DNA from: UBA967 sp044375555
GTDB lineage: Bacteria; Verrucomicrobiota; Verrucomicrobiia; Chthoniobacterales; Terrimicrobiaceae
Assembly (NCBI GenBank): GCA_044375555.1
Contig: JBILML010000002.1
Location: 82,679-146,678 of the forward strand
DNA: 64,000 bases
Direction of reading: 5' to 3'
Shown here: positions 1 through 6,288 of the stretch, piece by piece
Numbering within the stretch: position 1 is the stretch's first letter
Layout of the letters: each line of letters starts with the position of its first letter
Translations under genes and position numbers: made by a program
Notes under the pieces: model-generated
The model's database searches: none
What the model was told of the DNA's origin: nothing
What the model saw: only the letters and a program-made list of their open reading frames with translations

Positions 1-245
1 CCGGTGTAGACCGATCCGGTTTTCAAGTCGCCAGTCGTATTGCCCCAAACCTCGCAGGTGTAGCTGCCGAACAAACTCACGCCCCGGTCTTCGAGGAGCG
101 GCCTGGCTCCGAGCCATTCGCCGGTGACGGTCTCCCGCTCAAAAAGGGCGCTCGCGGGGAGCGCGGTCTGGCCGGAATCCTGCGACCATGCCGAGCCTGC
201 CAGCGACAAAGCGGCCAGCAGGGTGAGTCCGAGACTCCGGAGCAT
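1..245 (-). CDS. OprB-family carbohydrate porin, N-terminal part (cut by window edge)
   Basis: Reading the minus strand from the ATG at 245 gives a signal peptide (MLRSLGLTLLAALSLAGSAW) and then the start of a mature protein. This contains TGEWLGARPLLEDRGVSLFG and, after a short gap, a Tyr-Thr-Cys-Glu-Val-Trp-Gly-Asn segment. That matches the usual OprB start, where a W-G-G-A-R-x-x-L-x-x-x-G-V block is followed by a first beta strand containing Y-x-x-E-x-W-G-N. OprB porins are outer-membrane channels for sugars. About 81 residues are visible and the rest lies left of the window. The next gene upstream on this strand, the response regulator, ends 6 bp away, so they may be co-transcribed. The family call rests on the N-terminal motif only. 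Confidence 0.72.
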   Translation of the reverse strand, partial: MLRSLGLTLLAALSLAGSAWSQDSGQTALPASALFERETVTGEWLGARPLLEDRGVSLFGSYTCEVWGNTTGDLKTGSVYT

Positions 246-251
246 CAGGCT

Positions 252-1481
252 TTAAAACGAGCCGATGGCGGCGGCGCGGGTCGGGTGGATGGCGAGGTTG
301 TTTTTGCCTTTGAAGGGATTCGGGAGGTCCTTCAGCGCGGGGACTTTGAGATTCGTCTCCAAGATGGTCGGGAAGTTCGGAAGGTTCTCCACATCGGAGC
401 CAACCGCACGCCATTCGATGCCGATTTTCTCGCACTCATGGACGATCGAAGCCACAGCGCGGATGATCGGAACCTCGACTTTCGAGACGCCGGTGAGATC
501 GAGCAGGAGCTTGCCGTAGCCAGCGTTGACGAAGTCGGCGATTTTCGCGCGGGATTGACGGGAGAGGTCGATCGAACCGACTTCGGAGAGATCAGGCGGG
601 ATCGTGACGACTTGGATATCGCCCTCGGAGCTGTAGAAAATCGGTGTGACATCGAGCTCCATCGCGCGGGCGATGCGGTCGGGGATTTCGGCGGCGTCGA
701 GCGGCTTCGTGATACAGCCCGAGAAGCCGGTGTCCTTGGCGTCGTTCTGCTCGAAGGTGGCGGTCTTGAGGCACAGGCCGAGGAACGGGATGTTCTTGAG
801 AGCCGGGTGGGAACGCGCGGTGGCGAAAAATTTCAGTCCAGCCTTGTTCGGGAAGGCGAGGCTGATGAGGACGATGTCGGGAGTTTCCTCGGCGGGGATA
901 TTGGCGGCGACATGGCCTTGGGCGGCATCGGGGCTGGCGGCGCCGACGACTTTCCAGCCGCGCTTGGCGACGGCTTTTTGGATCGCGTCGAAGATGGCCG
1001 GGTGCTCATCCACCACAAGAATCTTGATCGCGTCGGTGACAGCACGGGGCTTCTTGTTCGCTACGGGAGCGGCAGGGGCTGCGGCTGGAGCCGGTGCGCC
1101 GGATTTCGGCTTGAGTGTCACAATGCGGCTCACGCGGTCGATCACGGCGCCTTCGACAAATGGCTTCACGATGTAATCGCGCACGCCCATTTTCGCGATC
1201 TTGAGCACATTCTCTTTACCGGCTTCGGCGGTGAGCATGATGACCGGGATGTCTTTCAGCGAGGGAGTCGCCTTGAGTTTCGTGAGACATTCGATTCCGT
1301 CCATCACGGGCATCGTGACATCCAGCAGGATGACATCGGGCTTCTCGCGCTCGGCGACCTCGAGACCCTCGGCGCCATTGCTGGCAAAGACCATTTGAAC
1401 ATCGTGTCCCGCGAAGGCTTTGTTAATGAGGGTGTGGATCATTCGGCTGTCATCCACGCTAAGAATTTTGGGTTGGCTCAT
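252..1481 (-). CDS. response regulator with two receiver domains and a STAS-like C-terminal domain
   Basis: 409 aa. Receiver 1 (about residues 4-122) has the acidic pair after the first strand (SVDDSR), the phospho-acceptor Asp in LLDVTMPVMDG and the conserved Lys in YIVKPF. After an Ala/Pro linker comes receiver 2 (about 155-275), with VVDEHPA and ITKPL. Its acceptor strand reads VLISLAF, so the phosphorylatable Asp is missing and the domain is probably a pseudo-receiver. The last ~120 residues contain LLLDLTGVSKVEVPIIRAV, which resembles a STAS (anti-sigma antagonist) core. There is no DNA-binding domain, so output is likely by protein-protein contact. The cheX-like gene lies 11 bp upstream on the same strand, and the two probably act in one phosphorelay. 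Confidence 0.8.
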   Translation of the reverse strand: MSQPKILSVDDSRMIHTLINKAFAGHDVQMVFASNGAEGLEVAEREKPDVILLDVTMPVMDGIECLTKLKATPSLKDIPVIMLTAEAGKENVLKIAKMGVRDYIVKPFVEGAVIDRVSRIVTLKPKSGAPAPAAAPAAPVANKKPRAVTDAIKILVVDEHPAIFDAIQKAVAKRGWKVVGAASPDAAQGHVAANIPAEETPDIVLISLAFPNKAGLKFFATARSHPALKNIPFLGLCLKTATFEQNDAKDTGFSGCITKPLDAAEIPDRIARAMELDVTPIFYSSEGDIQVVTIPPDLSEVGSIDLSRQSRAKIADFVNAGYGKLLLDLTGVSKVEVPIIRAVASIVHECEKIGIEWRAVGSDVENLPNFPTILETNLKVPALKDLPNPFKGKNNLAIHPTRAAAIGSF

Positions 1482-1492
1482 GGCTAGTTTAT

Positions 1493-1981
1493 TTAATTTT
1501 CGAGGACCGCGAAGACATGAACGATCAGAGGATCCGGGCAGCCTTCGACGGCAAAAGAGTTGTTAACGCTGATGGTGGCCGATTTGGCAGAAATGCTGAT
1601 CTTGTCTCCGCGAACAACGCTCGGGATCGTGAGGGTGCAGTTGTGTCCGCGGTCGCAGAGCATCGATTTAAGATTTCCGGTGAACATGTTCGTCAACTCG
1701 GCCACGACATCATTCACATCCTGCTCGCCGGCGGATCCTCCGAAGATTTTTTCGGCGACCATCTGGCCGAGATCCGGGCTGAAGGCGGTATAGACCACGC
1801 CATGCACACGGCCGCTGAGCCCGATCGAGCCTGAGATGCCTTTGAGTATGGAGGGCTGCGGCGCGCTTGGATTTCCCTTGCCGACGACGGCGGTGAGGCC
1901 CGCCATGGTCTTCAAGACTTCTGGAACAAAATGGTTGATGACCTCGAGGAACATCGTGCTGTCGGGCTTGGAATTGCTCAT
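1493..1981 (-). CDS. CheX/CheC-type chemotaxis phosphatase-like protein
   Basis: 162 aa. The segment DVVAELTNMFTGNLKS carries the E-x-x-N catalytic signature of the CheC/CheX/FliY family, which dephosphorylates CheY-P. It is followed by the GxxxxxS/T-rich sheet (IPSVVRGDKISI) normal for CheX. It is one domain with no flagellar fusion. Located 11 bp upstream of the double-receiver regulator, it could dephosphorylate receiver 1 of that protein. No che kinase or methyl-accepting receptor is in the window, so whether the pathway controls motility is unknown. Confidence 0.8.
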   Translation of the reverse strand: MSNSKPDSTMFLEVINHFVPEVLKTMAGLTAVVGKGNPSAPQPSILKGISGSIGLSGRVHGVVYTAFSPDLGQMVAEKIFGGSAGEQDVNDVVAELTNMFTGNLKSMLCDRGHNCTLTIPSVVRGDKISISAKSATISVNNSFAVEGCPDPLIVHVFAVLEN

Positions 1982-2094
1982 TGAAATGAAGTGGGATGTT
2001 TTGCCGATCGTTTTTTAAAAATCGGAGATCGGGGTGTATATCAAAGCCCTTACCCTCGGCAAACTTTTTGAAATTTTCCGCACAGGCGTTGAGG

Positions 2095-3381
2095 TTAGCT
2101 GATCTTAAAGGCCTCGCGGAGTTCTTGAATCACAGAGTCGGACATTTTGCTGACCTGCCCGATCGCTGTGGCGTTGATCACCGCCTCGGCCGTGGATTCC
2201 AAAACCTCGAGCCGGTCGAACACATCCAAAACGCTGCCGCCAGTAACCAGCACGCCGTCGTTTTCCAGAATCGCGGCGGGCGATGCGGCGGTGATGTGGT
2301 CCGCGATGCGGTCGTCGGTGCCGTATTGGAGGCCGTGCGGCACGCGGCCGACCTCGCGCAGGAAGACATAGCTCTCCGGGATCGTGCGACTATCGAACTC
2401 CGAATCGGTGATGCTGAATGCCGTGGCATTCACCGGATGGCTCATCACGATCGCCTGCACATGCGGGTGCTTGCGGTAAATCGCACGGTGGGCCGGCAGG
2501 ACGCGGCTGGGGAATTTCCCCGCCTCGGCCTCGCCGTTTTTCACCAACACGAAATCCTCGATGCCGAGCAATTCCCGGTCGCGCCCAGTCGGCGTGATCA
2601 AGATCGAGTCGCCATCCACCCGCGCCGAAAAACTCCCCTCGGTGCTGATGAAAAGCCGCTGACGGCACCCGCGCCTCAGGAAGAGCTGCAGCTGGCGGCG
2701 CAACTCCTGCTCTCGCCCGCACGCCTCGCCGGGTTGGTAGGTGCCGCTCACCACTGTGCGGTTTTGCGTCAATGAGAGTTGATCCTCCGTGAGCGTCCGG
2801 ATTTCTCCGATCTGGTTGCCCTTGATAATGGTTTTCGCGGCAAACTCGAACGCCTCGAAACGCTGGAATGCCCGCGAAAGCGAAGCCCCGCCGACCACCA
2901 CGCCGTGGTTCTCGAGGATCACGCTGTCATGGCCCTGCTGAAACGCCGCCGCGATTTTCTCTCCAAGCTGCGCGCTGCCCGGCAGCGCGTAGGGCGCGAA
3001 GCCTGTCCGACCGCAAACCGAATGCGCCTGGTGGAAAACCCTCGTGTCCGGCACCTCGCGGCAAATGCTGAACGCCACCAGCGCCACCGGATGCGCATGC
3101 ACGATCGCGCGGATGTCGGGCCGCACGGCGTAGATCGCTTGGTGAAATGGAAACTCCGATGACGGCGGATGCGGCCCGTCCACCGAGCCATCGGGCTTCA
3201 CGCACACGATGTCATTCCGCGTGAGGCTGCCTTTATCGACCCGCGCGGGAGTGATCCAAATATCCCCGCCGGGTTCGCGAATCGAGAGGTTCCCGCCCGA
3301 AGTGGTCGTCATGCGGTAGCGGTAAATCCGCTCCATGGTCGCCATGATTTCGTCGCGGGGGTGGGTGAGTTGTCGGTTCAT
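2095..3381 (-). CDS. tandem-domain class II aldolase/adducin protein
   Basis: 428 aa when started at the ATG at 3381; a longer in-frame start at 3552 would overlap the upstream gene and has no support. Two class II aldolase (fuculose-phosphate aldolase/adducin) domains lie in tandem. Domain 1 (about 1-215) keeps the family residues: TSGGNLSIR, SSEFPFH, the zinc-binding HAHP and ENHGVVV. Domain 2 (about 225-428) has the same layout, but the zinc positions are changed to MSHP and ENDGVLV, so it is probably non-catalytic. The family cleaves or epimerises sugar phosphates such as fuculose-1-P and rhamnulose-1-P. No sugar operon surrounds it, so the substrate is undetermined. The FecR-NHL gene ends 22 bp upstream. 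Confidence 0.85.
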   Translation of the reverse strand: MNRQLTHPRDEIMATMERIYRYRMTTTSGGNLSIREPGGDIWITPARVDKGSLTRNDIVCVKPDGSVDGPHPPSSEFPFHQAIYAVRPDIRAIVHAHPVALVAFSICREVPDTRVFHQAHSVCGRTGFAPYALPGSAQLGEKIAAAFQQGHDSVILENHGVVVGGASLSRAFQRFEAFEFAAKTIIKGNQIGEIRTLTEDQLSLTQNRTVVSGTYQPGEACGREQELRRQLQLFLRRGCRQRLFISTEGSFSARVDGDSILITPTGRDRELLGIEDFVLVKNGEAEAGKFPSRVLPAHRAIYRKHPHVQAIVMSHPVNATAFSITDSEFDSRTIPESYVFLREVGRVPHGLQYGTDDRIADHITAASPAAILENDGVLVTGGSVLDVFDRLEVLESTAEAVINATAIGQVSKMSDSVIQELREAFKIS

Positions 3382-3403
3382 GCGTGATGTGAAATCTTGG
3401 CGA

Positions 3404-5401
3404 TCAATACTGATAAATTTTGCGGATTTTGTGGTTTTGCTGATCCGCAACATAGACATTTCCGCTGCCATCAATAGCAAGAGCTTGTGGGTTGTTAAAA
3501 CTTGCAGCCGATCCATATCCGTCTTCGGAACCGGGATTTCCAGAACCGACAAGTGTGGTTACGTATCCGCTGGGGCCAATCTTTCGGATTCGGTGGTTGT
3601 GAGTATCCGCCACATACACAGTCCCTATTTCATCTACCGCAATTCCATGGGGTTGAATAAAACTCGCCTCTTTTCCTTGTCCGTCCGCAAACTCCGGTTT
3701 ACCAGACCCCGCGAGCGTCGTGACGGTTCCGCTTGGGCTGATTTTTCGGATTCGGTGGTTGTGAGTATCCGCCACATAGACATTTCCGCTGCCATCAATA
3801 GCAACGCTATGTGGGTGGTTGAAACTCGCCTCTTTTCCTAGTCCGTCCGCATGACCCTCTATTCCAGACCCCGCGAACGTCGTGACATTACCAGTAGCTG
3901 TAATTTTGCGGATGCGATTGTTTTTAGAATCCGCTACAAAGACATTCCCGCTTTCATCAACCGCAACTCCGACGGGGGAATAAAAACGAGCAGCCCCCCC
4001 TTCACCATCCGCAAAATCAGGTTTTCCAGAACCAGCGAGAGTCGTTACGACCCCAGCGGGCGTAATTTTTCGGATGAGATGGTTGCAGGCATCAGCAACA
4101 TAAATATTCCCGCCTTTGTCAACTGCAAGGCCAACGGGTTTATTAAAATCCGCCTTCGTTCCAACTGTTTCACCCTTGCTGGCTTTTGATTTTTGTTTAG
4201 ATGGATTTCCATTCCCCGCAACAGTGCTCACGACCCCATCCTGTGTGATTTTTCGGATTCGGTTATTACCGTAGTCTCCGACATACACATTTCCAATTCC
4301 ATCAATGACTACGCCGGACGGGCCTCTGAAACTAGCCTCCTTTGCAGCTCCATCGGCAAAGCCTTTTTTCCCCGACCCCGCCAGCGTCGTAACCACCGGC
4401 CCTTCATATTCGTCAGCGCTTGCTGAGTCCTCGCTCGCGTCGGCCTTTTTCTCTTCTTTCTCTGGGAGCGGCTCGTCCTCGAACGGCTGCGCCGGCGTCT
4501 CCTTCTCCACCTCCGCCATTTTCTCTTTCGCCGAGGCGAGGATTTCGGCGCTCTTGGGAGGATTTCCCGTGACGGCATACTGCGTCGCCGCGTCGCCGAC
4601 AGTGATCGCTTGGCCTTGGCGAACCGAGTGCACTTGGCCATTTGGCGTCTTGAAAATGGCCGCGCCTTCATACAACCCAAATGCTCCCTTCCCTTTGCCG
4701 CTCCGCACAAAACCTCCCGTGCCCCGAATCCCCGCGATGCCCACCGGCGTGATGATTTCGTAGGTGGAGCGCTCTTTCAGCTTCTCGACATGGAAGAAAA
4801 TCTCCCCGCTTTTGAGGTTCGTCCGAGTCACTGACATCGTCGGTTCATTTTCCAGCGAACCGTAATCGACCTCCTGCGAATCGAACGGATCGGCGAGGAA
4901 TTGGTCGATCGAAAACTCCGAGCCCGGCTTCACCACCACAGACGATCCGTTCTCAAAAGCCAGCTCCACGCTCGCGTTCTGGCCGGTGACAACACGCACC
5001 CCTTGGCTGAGAAAATCCCCGCGCTTCAACTCCGAGGTCGCGCCCTGCGCGTTGACGATCTTCGCGCCCGAGCCATTGACCTCGATCACGCGGATCTTCC
5101 CAGGCTTCATCGCCGCGGCATTCGGAGCCGGGGAGGATTTGGCAGCTTGAGCCGAGGGAGTATTTGCCGGAGCGGGCGCCTTCATGCCATCCAACTCGGC
5201 GAGGACCTTGTTGATTTCCCCGGTGATTCTTTTCGCCTCGTCGGAATGATTTTCCTGATTGGCGGCTGCCAAAGCGCCCTGGAGGGATTTCAAATACTCG
5301 AGCTTCGCATTTTTGAGCGCCGAGGAATTGGACGGCTCGGCGGCTTGGCAAAAAATGGAAAAAACAAAAAAGAGGAGGGCGCAGAGGGCGGATGGTTTCA
5401 T
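3404..5401 (-). CDS. secreted FecR-domain protein with C-terminal NHL beta-propeller repeats
   Basis: 665 aa. A clean signal peptide (MKPSALCALLFFVFSIFCQA) starts the protein. A short helical segment and Ala/Pro linker lead to a FecR domain (about 105-280, with RGDFLSQGVRVVTGQNASVE and VKPGSEFSIDQF). An acidic Glu/Lys linker follows, then six NHL repeats of about 54-56 residues (about 335-665), each with a core like GNVYVADTHNHRIRKI and TTLAGSGKPEFADG. The protein is probably periplasmic or surface-exposed, with the propeller binding a ligand or partner. The NHL part is unusually uniform at DNA level; for example a 31-base stretch recurs exactly 162 bp apart near 3587 and 3749, pointing to recent duplication. 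There is no sigma or anti-sigma partner nearby, so this is not a classical iron-signalling FecR. Confidence 0.88.
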   Translation of the reverse strand: MKPSALCALLFFVFSIFCQAAEPSNSSALKNAKLEYLKSLQGALAAANQENHSDEAKRITGEINKVLAELDGMKAPAPANTPSAQAAKSSPAPNAAAMKPGKIRVIEVNGSGAKIVNAQGATSELKRGDFLSQGVRVVTGQNASVELAFENGSSVVVKPGSEFSIDQFLADPFDSQEVDYGSLENEPTMSVTRTNLKSGEIFFHVEKLKERSTYEIITPVGIAGIRGTGGFVRSGKGKGAFGLYEGAAIFKTPNGQVHSVRQGQAITVGDAATQYAVTGNPPKSAEILASAKEKMAEVEKETPAQPFEDEPLPEKEEKKADASEDSASADEYEGPVVTTLAGSGKKGFADGAAKEASFRGPSGVVIDGIGNVYVGDYGNNRIRKITQDGVVSTVAGNGNPSKQKSKASKGETVGTKADFNKPVGLAVDKGGNIYVADACNHLIRKITPAGVVTTLAGSGKPDFADGEGGAARFYSPVGVAVDESGNVFVADSKNNRIRKITATGNVTTFAGSGIEGHADGLGKEASFNHPHSVAIDGSGNVYVADTHNHRIRKISPSGTVTTLAGSGKPEFADGQGKEASFIQPHGIAVDEIGTVYVADTHNHRIRKIGPSGYVTTLVGSGNPGSEDGYGSAASFNNPQALAIDGSGNVYVADQQNHKIRKIYQY

Positions 5402-5477
5402 GCTTGGAATAGACCGCCGACAAGCAAGAAGGTGGGTGCGGAAATGTCAATCTCCCCCGCCGTTCAGCTCGGGATTT

Positions 5478-5843
5478 TTATAACTGATAGGGAATCCTGA
5501 TGTCGGGCCACTCCTGTTTCAGCTCCTTGCTGTTGCGCGAAACCAGGATGCAGCCTTGCGTGCGTGCGGTGGCGTAGACCATTGCGTCGGGAATTTTCAG
5601 GCGGTATTTCTTTCGGATTTCGATGGTCTGGTTCGCAATCTCGGCGGACAGATTCAGGATTTCAAAAGTGCCGAGAAATCCCCGGATCGCATTCTCCTCG
5701 GCAGTGCTTTTGGCCCCAACCAAAACCTCGATGAAGGAAATGACGCTGATCTGCCGGGTGGTGTAGTGGGCGAGTTCGGTCCTCGCGGCTTCGATTCCAT
5801 TCAGGTAATCGATGAGGATATTGGTATCGAAAACGGCCTTCAT
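5478..5843 (-). CDS. vapC: PIN-domain ribonuclease toxin (VapC type)
   Basis: 121 aa from the ATG at 5843, which overlaps the antitoxin stop by 4 bases (ATGA) and has a GGAGG Shine-Dalgarno sequence just upstream. It carries the PIN acidic residues: VFDTNILIDYL at the start, a Glu in SFIEVLVG, and Asp in IPDAMVYATA with ILVSRNSKEL near the end. VapC toxins cleave tRNA or rRNA when freed from VapB. It is coupled to the ribbon-helix-helix antitoxin gene immediately upstream. Confidence 0.88.
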   Translation of the reverse strand: MKAVFDTNILIDYLNGIEAARTELAHYTTRQISVISFIEVLVGAKSTAEENAIRGFLGTFEILNLSAEIANQTIEIRKKYRLKIPDAMVYATARTQGCILVSRNSKELKQEWPDIRIPYQL

Positions 5844-6076
5844 CGGCCCTCCCATTCCTCGCGCAGCTCGTTCTGATACTCGAGTCCATCCATTTTTCTA
5901 TTTTTCCAAATCCCGAAAGCGGCCTCCGAGGGCGGGAGGGATTTCACCTTTAAAAAATCTGCAATCGCCTCACGGATAATGGCTGCTCGAGATTGGTGGT
6001 TGGTGGTTCCGAGCCGGTCCAGGGATTCAATGAACTGGTCGGGGATATCAACGATGGTTCGCACAGGCGATATCAT
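5840..6076 (-). CDS. vapB: ribbon-helix-helix antitoxin (VapB/CopG type)
   Basis: 78 aa. The N-terminal strand RTIVDIPDQFIESLDRL followed by SRAAIIREAIADFLK is a typical RHH DNA-binding fold. The acidic C-terminus (LEYQNELREEWEGR) would wrap the toxin. It lies first in the operon and overlaps vapC by 4 bases. The two GATATC half-sites around its start codon (6069-6087) are a plausible autoregulatory operator. Confidence 0.85.
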   Translation of the reverse strand: MISPVRTIVDIPDQFIESLDRLGTTNHQSRAAIIREAIADFLKVKSLPPSEAAFGIWKNRKMDGLEYQNELREEWEGR

Positions 6077-6087
6077 ACATCGATATC
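6069..6087. promoter_or_regulatory. candidate VapB operator
   Basis: Two GATATC hexamers (6069-6074 and 6082-6087) separated by 7 bases form an inverted repeat over the vapB start region. Toxin-antitoxin complexes usually bind such sites to autorepress. This is inferred from position and symmetry only. Confidence 0.35.
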
Positions 6088-6119
6088 ACTCATCGGCAAC
6101 CTGGTTTTCTGAGGTGATA

Positions 6120-6280
6120 GACCACAGGGGACACAGAGAACACGGAGGGGGAGTTTTTTAGGGGTGCGATTTCTTTTTAACTGCCCTCAAACGACATGCT
6201 CTCGCAAGAGAGACGACCGCGATTCATTCCAGCGGGTCCTTGCTAGCTCCTCCTCTGTGCTCTCTGAGTCCTCTGTGGTC
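6120..6280. repeat. dispersed palindromic repeat, family ii (ACCACAGRGGACACAGAG)
   Basis: Left arm at 6120-6148 (GACCACAGGGGACACAGAGA...) and right arm at 6249-6280 are imperfect inverted copies, flanking about 100 bp with no gene. The same arms recur at 28811-28910 between trpE and trpG. The two copies, both intergenic, mark this as a REP- or MITE-like dispersed element. Confidence 0.7.
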
Positions 6281-6288
6281 AATAAAGT

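Noticed and set aside
3404..4370. CRISPR-like regular repeats
   Set aside because: The periodic unit encodes NHL repeats in frame and has no spacer-repeat structure.
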